Source: Petaurus breviceps papuanus (Eukaryota; Chordata; Mammalia; Diprotodontia; Petauridae). Taken from it: a stretch of 64,000 nucleotides of DNA. The translations under genes were made by a program, and so were the position numbers. Of this stretch, positions 46,951 through 58,524 are shown piece by piece. The notes below the pieces were generated by a model. It had not been told where the DNA came from. It made no database searches and saw only the letters and a list, made by a program, of their open reading frames with translations. The stretch is taken from positions 80,593,333 through 80,657,332 of the forward strand of contig JAMXIF010000003.1 in assembly GCA_028583685.1 (NCBI GenBank), read 5' to 3'. Every line of letters begins with the position of its first letter. The first letter of the stretch is position 1.

Positions 46951-47544
46951 GCTTCTCCTGCTACCCCTCTGATTTAAGAAGGAGAAACAGATTTTACATT
47001 CTGATGTAGGTTTGTTTTCTAGGTTTAAAGATTCAGCTTGAGCTATCATGGACAACACAGTATCTGAGTGAGTGTAGCTGAGCTGGTCTATATAGCACAA
47101 AGATATCTTATCTGATAAGCTTTACAGTTCTCTGCTATTCATTTTAAAAAGTAAGACTTTCTAAACTCCCTTTTGAGGATGATTGTAAGTTGAAAGACAT
47201 TGTAAATGCGACGTTCAAGCATAAATGATTAACTCAGCTAGAAAGTGATGAGGACCAATAGACAAACAGCAAGCAGAGAAGTAGTTTCATACTGCAAATG
47301 TTTTTGAATGGACCAATGACATGAGCAATCACAAGTTCATGGCTTTTCCTGCCTCAGTGTACTTAGCTGCCAGATAAATTTGTAGCCACTCTCCTCCACA
47401 GACAGAGTGCATTCTAGGGAAAGTGTGACTCATGTTTACATGTGGATTGTGGTGTATTTAATGATTTATGCATGTGCTTTTGGATATGATCATTTATGAG
47501 ATTATTTTTTTCACCATTACTTAATTTTTAATATCTAAATTGCT
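46951..47544. other. Mostly unassigned
   Basis: A short piece related to the 36.6-kb repeat lies at about 47305-47345. The rest was not recognised. Confidence 0.4.
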
Positions 47545-47876
47545 ATTCAATCAATCAACAAAAAAAATATACTTATTAAACGCCTTCTATGTGCCAGTAC
47601 CATGATTTTAAATGAGCTATCCATGTCATATGGGAAATTGGTAGAGTTGTTACCCATTGAGAGTCAGGAAGCTCTCATTTAAGCCATTGAAGAAAAAGGA
47701 ACCTGAGATGAACCTGGAGAAAGAACACGAAAAGGGAGACTGTTGATGAGAAAAGTCTGGCGAAGACTGAAGATAAGGAAAAAGACCCCCATTGGGGGGT
47801 CAAAGGATACAAAAAGTAACAAAAGATAATCACTGACCTCAAGGAGATGACAATCTAACATGTAAAAAAATATATT
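47545..47876. mobile_element. Ancient mammalian repeat split by the 184-bp insertion
   Basis: 'cttattaaacgccttctatg', 'tgccagtac' stop at 47601. The expected continuation resumes after 47785 ('ggatacaaaaagtaaca', 'tgacctcaaggagatgacaa'). The missing middle of the repeat is replaced by copy 2. Confidence 0.6.
47602..47785. repeat. 184-bp duplicated segment, copy 2 (inserted)
   Basis: Second copy of 46302-46485, embedded in an ancient repeat. The right junction reads 'gacccccattggggggtc', a 7-bp inverted repeat. No poly(A) and no obvious target-site duplication. Confidence 0.93.
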
Positions 47877-47889
47877 AAAAGCAAGCTAT

Positions 47890-48050
47890 GGGGTGGGGCT
47901 AGGTGGCGCAGTGAATAGAGCACAGGCCCTGGAGTCAGAAGAACCTGAGTTCAAATCCGGCCTCAGACACTTAACACAAAAACTAACTGTGTGACCCTGG
48001 GCAAGTCACTTAACCCCAATTGCCCTCCAAAAAGCAAAAAAAAAAAAAAA
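47890..48050 (+). mobile_element. Marsupial tRNA-SINE, young
   Basis: Head 'gggctaggtggcgcagtgaa' keeps its CpG, B-box 'gagttcaaatccggcc', 16-A tail. 'agcaagctat' at 47880-47889 and 48051-48060 is a perfect target-site duplication. Confidence 0.93.
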
Positions 48051-48060
48051 AGCAAGCTAT

Positions 48061-48640
48061 ACACAAGATAAATAAGAAAAAACAATAAAGGTACAGAATC
48101 AAGTAGTGAGTGAGGCCATTTAGAGAGTGAGTAGGTATCAACATGCCTAGATGATATATGAGAAGCCTCTACCAGTTGGCAGTAACCATCCACAGCATTC
48201 CTCTTCCACTGAGAATGCTTCTCATGAAAGAAAAAATAAATTTACTTCTGGACTTCCATTATATTGAGAGTGAAAGCTGAGCAAATTAGTACCAATGAGA
48301 TTTAATATTCCCAAGTTCTCTCTTTGGCTTCAGCCAAATAGTAATCTACTAAAGTGACTGAAAGAGAATATTCCTGAGGGATCTTGGAGCCAGAAAAATA
48401 GTTATTTGCCAGTGTCTAAAGGATTCTAGTGGTAGTGAGAAAGGAGGAATATTCACAGGGGTATGAAGTATAGTGGAGAGATAACAATAGCCTTAAAGGA
48501 ATGAGTGAAGGTAGAGATTTAAGAACAGCAAGAAATCACAGGTAACTCTAGTTTCTTGTAAGAAGAATGCTTTGCCTGAGACACATATTTGGTGGAGATA
48601 AAGTGTATCAAAAGTTTCCTAAAATAAAACAAGTAATTGC
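48061..48640. other. Unassigned stretch
   Basis: No feature recognised. Confidence 0.4.
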
Positions 48641-48644
48641 TTTT

Positions 48645-49260
48645 ATCACAGAATTGCAGAATCCTGGAATCTGAGAGCTGGAAGTGATCTCAGTGGCTCT
48701 CTAGTCCAACTCAAACCCAGAAGGAATCCTGATCATACCATAACTGGCCAATGGTCATTGAACCCCATCATGAAAGGTAGCATGCATGATACATTGAACA
48801 TATTGTTGCTGTTGCTGTTGATCAGTACTTTCTGTTGTGTTCAACTTTTTTTAACCCATTTGGGGTTTTCTAGGCAAAGATCCTGGAGTAGTTTGCCATT
48901 TCCTTTCCCAGCTCATTTTACAGATGAGGAAACTGAAACAACAGTGTCTGAGGCTGGATTTGAACTCAGATCTTCCTGGCTTCAGGCCCCATGCTCTATC
49001 CTATTATGTCACCTAGCTGCCCTGACATATTGAATAGTTTGGCAATAATTGAATAAAGGTCAAGAAGTCCTTTATTCAGATCATTGATAAAAATATTAAA
49101 TCTCTAGAGACTTCTCTCCAAGTTGATTTTGAAGAAATGAATCAATAAACTGTTTTATTTGTTAATAACAATCCCTTTAGCACCATCCTATTAATAATGC
49201 TATCCTAAGCTGAATAGATTGAGTCTATTCTTGTAGCTACAAATTATTAAAATGTCTAAG
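48645..49260 (-). mobile_element. L3/CR1 LINE 3' region, split by a SINE
   Basis: 'cagaattgcagaatcctgga', 'tctgagagctggaagtgatc', 'tctagtccaactcaaaccca', then after the SINE 'tcagatcattgataaaaata' fit antisense L3/CR1. Confidence 0.5.
48806..49024 (-). mobile_element. Marsupial SINE with RTE-like tail
   Basis: Antisense: 'ttgctgttgctgttgat', 'ggggttttctaggcaaagat', 'gaggctggatttgaactcag', 'gtcacctagctgccc' head. 'acatattg' flanks (48798-48805 and 49025-49032). Confidence 0.85.
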
Positions 49261-49445
49261 AGAGGACCTATAGCATGTTTCATAGATTCTCGAGAAGATT
49301 TATGGGGAAAATTTCAGAAGGAATCACATAGGATGAGAAAACATAAAGGAGCAATCAATCTTCCCTAGCGATGGCAGGAGTAACCACATTGATGAGAACA
49401 CAGACCTTACACTAATCTATGGGAAAGATCTCTGGGGGATTTATA

Positions 49446-49523
49446 CAGAATGTCCCAAAAGTCTTAATGCACTTTGGAGCTTTAAGAGCTTAAAACTGTA
49501 CTAGGACTTTTGGGATACCTCAT
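49446..49523. mobile_element. 78-bp palindromic mariner-type MITE
   Basis: The left end 'cagaatgtcccaaaagtctt' is the near reverse complement of the right end 'ggacttttgggatacctcat', with a short centre rich in 'taagagctt'. It is flanked by TA/AT. Size and layout match MADE1-like mariner miniatures. Confidence 0.7.
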
Positions 49524-49529
49524 ATATCA

Positions 49530-50225
49530 ATTACAAAAATAAGATAAACAATCAGTAATTGGGCAAAGGTAGAACCAAACACTTGCCAAATGTGGAAATT
49601 TCCCAATATATGTGTCTCTCACTTCACACAATAGTACAATTCCTGAGAAGTCTTGCATAAAGTGACTTTTTATATACTGAATCATTTCCTTATTTATTTA
49701 CATGAAAATCCCAGAAATCTGTTTCATGATATTCATTCTGTGCCTCTCTCTTTCCTGACACATCAATCTGCTGTGATTGTTGTTTTTTCCCCACTTGGGG
49801 CTGCCCCCAAGTAATTAGGTCAAGAGTTTGCAAACCTTTTTCTGGGAGTCATTTCCTTGGAAGATGTGTTTAACATACTGTACAATAAACAGAATTATAA
49901 TTCCTATCAAAGGTTGGCATTTTTATTTTTTCTAGCGAAATGGATTGCAAAACCTTTTTCATGTTTCCTAAGAATGACAGTATATAAGTAGGGGGAAAAA
50001 AATCTGGTTGGGAGTAGGGAGTGGAGGGGTGAATGTGTGAGAAGGGAGGGGGGAACGGGCAGATCCATGCAAGTATCAAGTGAAAGGCAGAGTGGGAGGT
50101 ACAGGGAACAAGTGGAGAGCAACTCAAAAAGGGACAAAGCAGGAAGAAAAGTCTTCCTTAGAAAAAACTCCTGCAACACAAAAATACTCTAAGACATAGG
50201 TTGCCTTGTTTGTAAGTTCAAGTAT
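49530..50225. other. Unassigned; G/A-rich 49990-50130
   Basis: The purine-rich tract gives antisense frames of low complexity. No gene evidence. Confidence 0.4.
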
Positions 50226-50655
50226 GGGGCAGCTAGGTGGTGCAGTAGATAGAGGGCCAAGCCTGGTGTCAAAAAGACTTATTTTCAGGGGCGGCTAGGT
50301 GACAAAGTGAATAGAGCACTGGCCCTGGAGTCAGGAGGACCTGAGGTCAAATCCGACCTCAGACACTTAACGCTTACTAGCCATGTGACTTTGGGCCAGT
50401 CCCTAAACCCAATTTCCCGCCCTCCCCCCCCCAAAAAAAAAAAAAAGGGATTCGTTTTCCTGATTTGAAAGTCAGTCTCTAACACTAACTGTGTGACCCT
50501 GGACAAGTCACCTAACCCTGTTTGCTTCATTTGCCTCATCTGCAAAATGAGCTGGAGAAGGAAATGGCAAAACATTCCAATATCTTTGCCAAGAAAACCC
50601 CAAATGGGATCATGAAGAGTAAAACACGACTGAAAAAAATGACTCAATAACAACA
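50226..50655 (+). mobile_element. RTE-tailed SINE split by a second SINE
   Basis: The outer copy starts 'ggggcagctaggtggtgcag', breaks at 50286 after 'cttattttc', and resumes at 50447 ('ttcgttttcctgatttgaaa'), ending with 'tttgccaagaaaacccc' and 'caataacaacaa'. Repetition of about 'ttNNttttc' at the junctions suggests a decayed target-site duplication. Confidence 0.85.
50287..50446 (+). mobile_element. Marsupial tRNA-SINE nested in a SINE
   Basis: 'aggggcggctaggtgacaaa', 'gaggtcaaatccgacctcag', 'gggccagtccctaaaccc', C-run and 14-A tail. Confidence 0.9.
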
Positions 50656-50784
50656 AATTTCAATTACATTATTGGGTCATCATTAGCTATACTAACCTAA
50701 ATTTAAAAGTTTAATTTTCAGAAAGCTATTTTTTCCTCTTTAGAAAGTCCTTCAGCTATGTAAAATAAATATTTTTTTAGAATT

Positions 50785-50955
50785 GTGAAAGATCTTAATG
50801 ATCATGTAGACCAATCCTCTCTCCAAAAATGAGGAAATTGAGGCTCAAAGAGATATGGAAACTTCTCAAGGTCACACAAGCAGCAGAGGCAGGGTTTGAA
50901 CTGAGGTCTACTTGAATCAAAACTGTACTGTTGACATTATATTATGTTGCTGAAG
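50785..50955 (-). mobile_element. MIR/L3-type 3' fragment
   Basis: 'gaggaaattgaggctcaaag', 'ttctcaaggtcacacaagca', 'gggtttgaactgaggtc'. Confidence 0.6.
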
Positions 50956-51128
50956 AAAGAAACCAGTTTCTCCTGAGAAACTCTGCTCAAGACAATCCAT
51001 TTGTTTTATGCTTCCAAAATAATAGGAAATTGGACCTATTGCTGGCATAGTTGAGCAGAGAGCACGAGCAGGGGATATGCTGACCCACAGGACCTAACTC
51101 AATAGTACCCTACAAGGTAGGAGTGCCT

Positions 51129-51382
51129 AGGGCAGCTAGGTGGCACAGTGGATAGTGTTGAGCCTGGAGTCAGAAAGACTTATCTTCCCAAGCTCAAATT
51201 CAGCCTCAGACACTTCATAACTGTGACCCAGGGCAAGTTACTTTACTCTGTTTACCTCAGGTCCTCATCTACAAAATGAACTGGAAAAGGAAATAACAAA
51301 CCACTTCAGTATCTTTGCCAAGAAAACCCCAAATGGGGTCATGGAGAGTCAGACATGACTGAAAAATGACCCAACAACAACA
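51129..51382 (+). mobile_element. Marsupial SINE with RTE-like tail
   Basis: 'agggcagctaggtggcacag', 'gctcaaattcagcctcagac', 'aactggaaaaggaaataaca', 'tttgccaagaaaacccc', 'gagagtcagacatgactgaa', ending '(aac)n'. Confidence 0.9.
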
Positions 51383-51399
51383 CAACACAGTAGGAGAAT

Positions 51400-52375
51400 A
51401 AATTAATGAGAAGGGCTTTTTCGCATGGCTCATGGGCAGCCTTACCACATTATTACCACATCTATTTTAAAACCAATACTTTTAAAGCAATTTTAAAGCC
51501 TGTCGTTGAAGTTATAAACAAGGCCTCATTATGTAAGGCATGATTATACCGTGAAGGGATGGTCTACAAGTCACCTGAGAAAAGAAATCTCATTACTTGC
51601 TAGTCACCTCTTAATTAAACATAGTTGTTTAGCACTCCTTTTCTGTCATCTTGCAAGTTTATAACTAATTGATTTTCTTGAATAAAGTATCAGAGGAAGA
51701 TTGGTCTGTTTCTCAATAGATCGTGTTCACTTTTATGCAATAAGTTTTGTAGCAACAATGCTTCCACAGGAAGGACATCGTTCCAACCAATAAATTTTTG
51801 GTTTTTATTGAATGTTTTCCTGAAACAGTGTCTACACTTTCTTTTCCTTAGTTATTCCATTCTACCCTTTGCTGTTTCTTCAGTAACTTCATCTTATAGT
51901 TGTGTTTCCTATCCCTCCCATTTGGGCTTGGTCTTTGAAGAGCAGCCAGCCTGAATCACAGCTGTGGCACATGATCCAGTCTGGGTCATTCTGCCCTGAC
52001 ACAAGTTTGAACTTCCTGCAGCTTCCACATTGCATAAGCTGAAAGTTGAGGTTTGGTTGGCTCAGTCACTGAATGCATCATTCATTATTCTTTCCTCATA
52101 AATGAATCCTTCCAGGTTCCTGGACCTTCCAGGTTCAGAGCTCCAGTCTTTCATCATTGCTCCACCACAGAATTCCCAGTTTAATAGTAACGAATGAATG
52201 AATGTAGGCAGAGTCTAATCCCCTTATGAAAATTCTTTAAGACATTAAAGTTAAAAGACCTTTAAATGAAAAGGCAAATACATGAAAAAATTAAAAAAGA
52301 AATAACTCATTATATCAGGCTTGGTGGTGGGAGAATCAGATTGCCTCAGTGAAAAGAAACTTGAAACAAAATCAC
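51400..52375. other. Unassigned stretch
   Basis: About 1 kb, no recognised feature. Confidence 0.4.
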
Positions 52376-52379
52376 ACAG

Positions 52380-52555
52380 TGTTAGAACTGGCCAGCATCT
52401 TAGCGATCATCTCTTCAAACCCTCTTATTTATGAGGGGAAGAAGCTGAGGGTCAAGGATATTTAGGGAGTTGACCAACTTTGTCCAATCATCATTGACTG
52501 ATCTGCAACTAGAGTCCACACCTGATGTTCTTTCTGTTTCACTAGGCTTCCTCCC
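52380..52555 (-). mobile_element. MIR/L3-type fragment
   Basis: 'gttagaactggccagcatct', 'tagcgatcatctcttcaaac', 'gaagctgagggtcaagg'. Confidence 0.45.
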
Positions 52556-52719
52556 AAGAAATGTGAAATGTTGAATGAATGCTTAAAGGTAGACAATGAA
52601 TAATTGCAGTGCAGACTTCTGACCCACTAGTAAAAAATATAGTTCAGGGCCTCATCATTATAGAGAGCCTTCCACACAGAAAACTCTTTGTGCCACTAAG
52701 ATCAGCTATGGTTTTATAA

Positions 52720-52865
52720 TTTAGAGTCTTAGACATTGCCATGACTCCTGAGAGGTTAACTGAGTTGTCCAGGGTCACACAGCAATTATATATCAGAGAC
52801 AGCATCAGAATTTGGGTCTTCCTGATGAAACGTCCAATTCCTTAACCACTTCCTTGCTTCGTCTC
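52720..52865 (-). mobile_element. MIR fragment
   Basis: 'gaggttaactgagttgtcca', 'gggtcacacagcaattatat', 'ttgggtcttcctgatgaaac'. Confidence 0.6.
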
Positions 52866-52889
52866 AGTCAGGATAAAAAAATATGGAAA

Positions 52890-53376
52890 TATTCAATGAC
52901 GGAGGGGTGATGAAGACAAGTACCTTGACACATTGTTGGGGAATCTGTGAATTGGTTCAACCATTTTATAAAACAATTCAGAAATTCACTAGAAAAATGA
53001 CTGAATTGTTCATACTCTACAAACCAGAGATCTTACTATAAGTCATATACTCCAAAGACGTCAAAAATAACAACAAAATATGCCAATATATTCTTATCTG
53101 CATTTTTAATGGTAGCCAAAAAATAAAAACTACATTAAAAGAGTGTCTTATTTATTAGATAATGAACTATCTATAAATGTAATGCTATAATATCATTAGA
53201 AATAATAAATATAAAAAATTGAGAGAACCTTGAGAAGGCTTATGTGAAGAGATTCAGGTTGAAGAAATCAAAATCAGAGTAATATAAAATGCCTAAAATA
53301 ATTTAAATGAAAACAACACTAAAAGGCAACCTAACTAATTAATTGTACTCTTGATCCAGGAGAATAAATAATGAAT

Positions 53377-53407
<31 letters not shown>

Positions 53408-53640
53408 CAAACACACACACACACACACACACACACTCCTGCTCTTGGGAGGGAAGCAGTGGTATAAGGGCATGGAATATTGAGCATGCAATCAGAAATT
53501 ATTTCTATGTCAACCCATTTTGTTGTTGTTGAAAAATTATTGAAAAATAGTGGTTATATCAGAAAAAATGGTTGTATAAAAATAATAGGCATCAATAAAG
53601 CTTCAAAAAAAAGTTGATTGAAAACTGGCAATACAACATG
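52890..53640 (+). mobile_element. L1 LINE ORF2 C-terminus and 3' UTR, old
   Basis: 'acattgttggggaatctgtg', 'aattggttcaaccattttat', 'ttaatggtagccaaaaaata' follow the L1 ORF2 C-terminal order. A (CA)n run interrupts it at 53373-53437. Confidence 0.6.
53373..53437. repeat. (CA)n microsatellite
   Basis: CACACA run with occasional A/T interruptions. Confidence 0.95.
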
Positions 53641-54024
53641 AACAAGTCTCAAATTTGATTTCAGGAGGCTTCATTCAATATGGTAGGTACCAGAATTGTT
53701 GGTAGTTTCATGAGAACTGCCAAAAATTTGAAAATATATCAAAATGAACATGTTTTTCACTGAACAGTTAAAAATCAATCAGAATCCCCAGGCGTGAAGA
53801 AATTTAGTCATTATACTTCCTTTAATAGAATCCTGACCCCAAGTTCCTATGCCCTTGAGTTTCTCCACCTTTGGACAGCCTTTGAAGAGTAGAGTAAAAA
53901 TAAAAGAATATATTAAATTGAGGGAGGAGACATAAAATTTAGTTACAAAAAAGACTGGATAATTCATTACCTTAATAAATAATTAGAGAGGAGATAAAGA
54001 ATTGACATTCTCAGTATCAAACAT

Positions 54025-54200
54025 TGACTCTGAAAGGAACTTCCAAAGTCATTAGGTCCAGCTCTTTCCAATTTTAATTTTAATTCATTTTTAGATTGAG
54101 TTGCCTAATGCTTTTTAGAGTGCAGACTGTGACAATGTCTGAATTTGAACCCAGATCCTTTAACTCCAAATCTAATACTCTTTCTATTATACCACTCATA
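54025..54200 (-). mobile_element. MIR/L3-type fragment
   Basis: 'ctgaaaggaacttccaaagt', 'cattaggtccagctctttcc', 'gaatttgaacccagatcctt'. 53641-54024 holds nothing recognised. Confidence 0.5.
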
Positions 54201-54295
54201 GGAAAATGGAGGAAACATTGCCCACTCTGTTCAGTAGAATTTGTCAAAAACTAGTTATCTGCCAAAGATCCTGGAAAGAAAACTAATATAGTGGT

Positions 54296-54552
54296 GTTGT
54301 TCATTTATTTTTTTTATTCATGTCTGATTATTCATGACCCCATTTGGGATTTTTTTGGCAAAGATACTGGGGTAGCTTGCCATTTCCTTCTCCAGCTCAC
54401 TTTATAGATGAGGAAACTGAGGCAAACCAGTGTTAGGTGACTTGTCCAAGGTCACACAGCTAGTAAGTGTCTGGATCCAGATTTGAACTCACAAAGATGA
54501 ATCTCCCTGACTCTAGACCCAGCACTCTACCACTGTGCTACCTAGTTGCCCC
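54296..54552 (-). mobile_element. Marsupial SINE with RTE-like tail
   Basis: 'gttgttcatttatttttttt', 'ggcaaagatactggggtagc', 'ttgccatttccttctccagc', 'acttgtccaaggtcacacag', 'gctacctagttgcccc' head. Near repeats 'ata/cacagtgg' flank it. Confidence 0.88.
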
Positions 54553-54559
54553 AACACAG

Positions 54560-55412
54560 TGGCACCCCATTCCCCTTATGGTACTCTCATTCAGCATCTC
54601 CCTAGTCTCTTATTGCCCCTGGGAAACCTTTTAAACATTTGTGCAAGTGTAGGTATCCTCTGCCTGCTTCCAGCTATATATGACTCATCTCTGAGTTTAG
54701 TTCCCCCTACCCCTATTAGTTGCTAAGGCAAAAAGGTTGATGACAGAGATGACCAGACCTGACAGAAGAAGAGGTGGCATTGGGCTGGTTGCTCTCTCTT
54801 GGAGGTGGCTTTCTAAAAGACAAGATATAACCCCAATCAAGGGGTGGAAGAAGTAATCATCCTTCACTATCCCACATAATGGAGGTGTTGAAATCTTTTA
54901 AGCCACCAATACCCATATGGTATGTGGACACAGTGAGACAGATGTGCCAGAGGCCCTTGGAAGCTTTGACTCTCCCTGAAGAACTATCAGTCAACAGAAA
55001 AATTAGACTTGTTTTGCGTGTTCCAGAAGAAAAAACTAGAACCAGTTGGTAAAAATTACAATAAAGCAGATATTGACTTCACATAAGGAAGAATTTTTTA
55101 ACAGAGATGTCCCAAAATTGGAAGGATCATTGATCTAGCACAAGAAAAGAGGTAAGAAGTTTATCCCCTCCCTCCCCCTGTATTACATATTAAGAAACAA
55201 AGATCCGAAAAGGTTGGGTTATTTAATTTGAACTCAACTCCTATGACTCTGAGTCCTGCAATTTTTCTACTATATCATGAATCAAGGTCATTCAGCATGT
55301 TGAAGTATAGTGACTTCATTTCCTCCACAAACTTGGTGGAGCTGACATCTCACAAATGCAGAGATTTCAATGTAACTTCATTTATCCACTCAGTCAACCA
55401 AAAAATAATGAT
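54560..55412. other. Unassigned stretch
   Basis: No feature recognised. Confidence 0.4.
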
Positions 55413-55414
55413 TG

Positions 55415-55675
55415 GAGCAAGAATAGAGTGCTAGACTTGACATCAGGAGCACTTGATTTCAAATCCTGCCTTAAATGCTTAGCAATTGGTGACTCTGGGA
55501 AAATCACTCAACTTTTGCCATTCTCAATTCCCACATCTGTAAAACTGAGGTAATAATAGCATCTATCTCACAGATTGTTCTAAGGATTAAATAACATAAT
55601 ATGTTTAATATGCTTGGCAAACTTTAAAGTCCTATGTAAATGCTAGCTATTAATTTTATTTTTATTATTAACTAC
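55415..55675 (+). mobile_element. CORE-SINE (MIR-type), near complete
   Basis: 'aagaatagagtgctagactt', 'tgatttcaaatcctgcctt', 'attcccacatctgtaaaact', 'gattgttctaaggattaaat', 'gcttggcaaactttaaagtc'. Confidence 0.75.
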
Positions 55676-56079
55676 CTATTTTCACAAAAACTGAAGCTAT
55701 GACTTTTGTCCAAAGGTATCTCATGGCATCATTTTGGACAACTTACGTACACGAATAGTGAATATTTCATAATTAAGTATGGTACAGATTACACTATATA
55801 GAAAGTTTAAAATATCAAGAGTGCTAAAGTGATCAAAAAATTATTCTGACAGGTACAGAAGGAAAAAAAGACAGCATTCTTGCTCAGTAAGATGACATCC
55901 TTTGTCATTTTTTATTCTGCTTGTTTATTTGTATATGTGTATCTATACATAGATAATATCAGTACAAATCTACATACACAGAGAGAGAGAAAGATTCAGA
56001 GACAGAGGCAAAAACAAAGAGACAGAAAGACAGACATAGATAATTGTACTGTGTCCTCTTTTTCATTTTTCTGCAGTTT

Positions 56080-56875
56080 TATTTTCCTTGGTTTCCTCTT
56101 CCCAATCCCCTCTTTAAAAAAAATAAAGAGGACAATTGATGCATATATTATTCAGGTACTGCTAATCTCACTTTGTATCACTTTACGTAAGAATTTCTGT
56201 ATTTCCTTGTATTCACCATATTTTTGTAGTGCCATTAGATTAAATTCCAAAAATCAATCATAATTTATTCAGCCATGCTATTTTTCTATTGAACATATAG
56301 TTTGTCTCCCATTTGGTTGCTATTAGTAAGCATCTATGAATATTTTCTTTTTATTTTCCTTTTCATGATATCTCTGGTATAAAGTCATAATAATGGAATT
56401 CTTGAGTCAGTGGAAGTTTTAATTTTTGACCCATTTTATATTATATTATTCTCCAAAACTTTTGTGCCAGTCTATTATACTGTTGTCTTGTAACTCTACT
56501 AGTGCTGAATTTCAGCAGTTTGGGACTATAATTGATATTCTAGCATGTAAGATGAAATCTTGAGTTTATTTTGATTTATGTTTCTTTGTGTTTCCTTGTG
56601 AAAAAGCATCTGTTTATGTACTTCGACCTCTGGCCCTTTGGGGATTATTTGTTATGCATGTAAATGCACCAGTTCATCTTAAATTCTGGATATCAGGTCT
56701 TTGTATGATGTGTTTTTTTCTCTATTTCTTTTCCCTTTGTTATTAGAAATATTTGTGTTTTGTTGTGCAGAATGCTTTTTTAAATTTTTGCATAAAATTT
56801 TTTCTCCAAGAATAAGTACTTTATTTTTCTTCCAATTTTTAATGGTTTTCAGTAATATTAAGATTACTGATCCAA
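56080..56875 (-). mobile_element. L1 LINE ORF2 C-terminal region, old
   Basis: Minus-strand blocks 'aagacctgatatccagaatt', 'cactgactcaagaattccat' and 'gttcaatagaaaaatagcat' parallel L1 ORF2. Diverged. An AG-rich tract (55980-56040) precedes it. Confidence 0.5.
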
Positions 56876-56879
56876 TCAC

Positions 56880-57430
56880 TAAACTGTGTATCCTTTGGCT
56901 CAACAATCCCACTAGTAGGCATATGTTCCCAAAGATGTCAAAGACAGAGAGAATGAACCCATATATATACTTATAGAAACACTTTTTGATTATTTCAAAA
57001 AACTTGGGATAAGTGGGGTGTCCATAAATTATGAGGTGAGTGATAAATTATGATACATCAACATAATGGAATATTATGGCACAATAAGAAATGATGAAAA
57101 GAATGAATCCAGAGAGATCTAAGAAGATGTACATGAAGCAATGCAAAATGAAGCAACCAGAACCTAGAGAACAATTGACACATTAAGTACATTATAAATG
57201 GGGGGGGGGGAGCTGGGACCATACAAGACTATACTGATGGACCACAACTCCAGACAACTGGTAATGAAGCAAAGCATGCTGCTATCCACCTCCTGATAGA
57301 GAAGGGATGGATTCATAATGCAGAATAAGACTTACATGTTTGGACCTGTCCAATGGGTAGATTTGTTTTGCTTAACCATGCTTTTTTGTTTCAAGCTTTT
57401 GTGTTTTGTTTTTCTTTTTTTTAATAAAGA
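56880..57430 (+). mobile_element. L1 LINE ORF2 C-terminus and 3' UTR, opposite orientation
   Basis: 'aaactgtgtatcctttggct', 'caacaatcccactagtaggc', 'catcaacataatggaatatt', 'atggcacaataagaaatgat' are plus-strand L1 ORF2 C-terminus, then a G-run and 3' UTR to a T/A-rich end. Confidence 0.65.
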
Positions 57431-57716
57431 TGGATTTAGGAAACAGAAGTGGAGTAGATATAGTTATGCCAAAAAAGAGAGAGAGAAAAGAAATAAAAGA
57501 AAATCATTAAATTATTTTAATGACTTCTTTGTGGCTGCTTTCATCTGAAGGTCACCAATATCTATTTAGTAAAGTAATTATTTCCTCAAACTCAGACTAT
57601 AAATGAGCCATACTTTGCAGCATATGCAATAAACTCTAATTGGATCAGTAATCTTTTTTAAGAATAATTTTGTTTTTCTGTTATTCTGAACTTAACAACC
57701 ACCAACATGGATGAGC

Positions 57717-57762
57717 GCACACACACACACACATACACACACACACATACACACACACACAA
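57717..57762. repeat. (CA)n microsatellite
   Basis: CACACA run with two 'cata' interruptions. 57431-58080 otherwise shows nothing assigned. Confidence 0.95.
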
Positions 57763-58080
57763 TAAAAAATACAAACAGAGGATTGCACACAAAACCTCAA
57801 ATCTCCATTATGTACTGCTAGAATTAAGACAAAAAGTTGTATGATACATTTGACACATTAGTCATTTTTTTAAAAAGAGTATATGTGATACTTTCAGTAT
57901 ATTAGTTGTTGAAAACTGTCTTTCTTCTATGTATCTTCTCCTCAGCATTCTGCTCTCTAATTAAAATCTGTTCAATTATTTAAGAACGTTATTCTGAAAG
58001 GAAGTCCAAAGTCTTCACTAAATTGTCAAAGGGATCCACAACCCACAAAAAGCCAAAAATTCCTTAATAAAAGGATTTGT

Positions 58081-58160
58081 TCTGTGAAGTTTGGATTCAG
58101 TCAAAGGGCTACACTTGAGGACCTAAAGGGCCACATGTGGCCTCAAGCCCACCCTGGCAT
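58081..58160. mobile_element. hAT/Charlie-like terminal fragment
   Basis: 'gtgaagtttggattcagtca', 'aagggctacacttgagg', 'gggccacatgtggcctcaag' resemble the end of a mammalian hAT-Charlie element. Confidence 0.45.
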
Positions 58161-58177
58161 AGAGGATTGCTTTTTAA

Positions 58178-58254
58178 CCTAATGATTATTTAACTTTAAT
58201 TTGTGGGTTTAAATGTTAAAGATATAAAATTACAAATGGTTTTACCTCTGGAAC
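58178..58254. repeat. Unknown 74-bp repeat, copy 1
   Basis: Shares 'taactttaatttgtgggttt', 'aaaattacaaa' and 'ttttacctctggaac' in order with 63337-63413. Family not recognised. Confidence 0.75.
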
Positions 58255-58524
58255 ATCCATTGCAGAGAACAGATATTAGCATGAATGTTTGTTCTAACTC
58301 CACATTCAGTGAATTTCTCTTTTTTTCCCAAAAAATTTTATTTTAGACTCAAACACCAGAACACAATAGAGAACAGAAAAGAGAAGCAAAAACATATCAT
58401 AAACTTAAATATTGGAACTTAAATACAAAGTTAGAAAGGAATAAAAGCATGTCATGTACATAGCAGAACATAAGAGGATTCAAAATATATAACAATAAAT
58501 TTTCATTTCAAGAAAACCTATGTG

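Noticed and set aside
50285-50656. 123-codon minus-strand frame
   Set aside because: Antisense translation of the nested SINEs.
56080-57430. L1 5' inversion (twin priming) at the opposed L1 segments
   Set aside because: Both segments cover overlapping parts of the ORF2 C-terminus, so they are two separate insertions and not one inverted copy.
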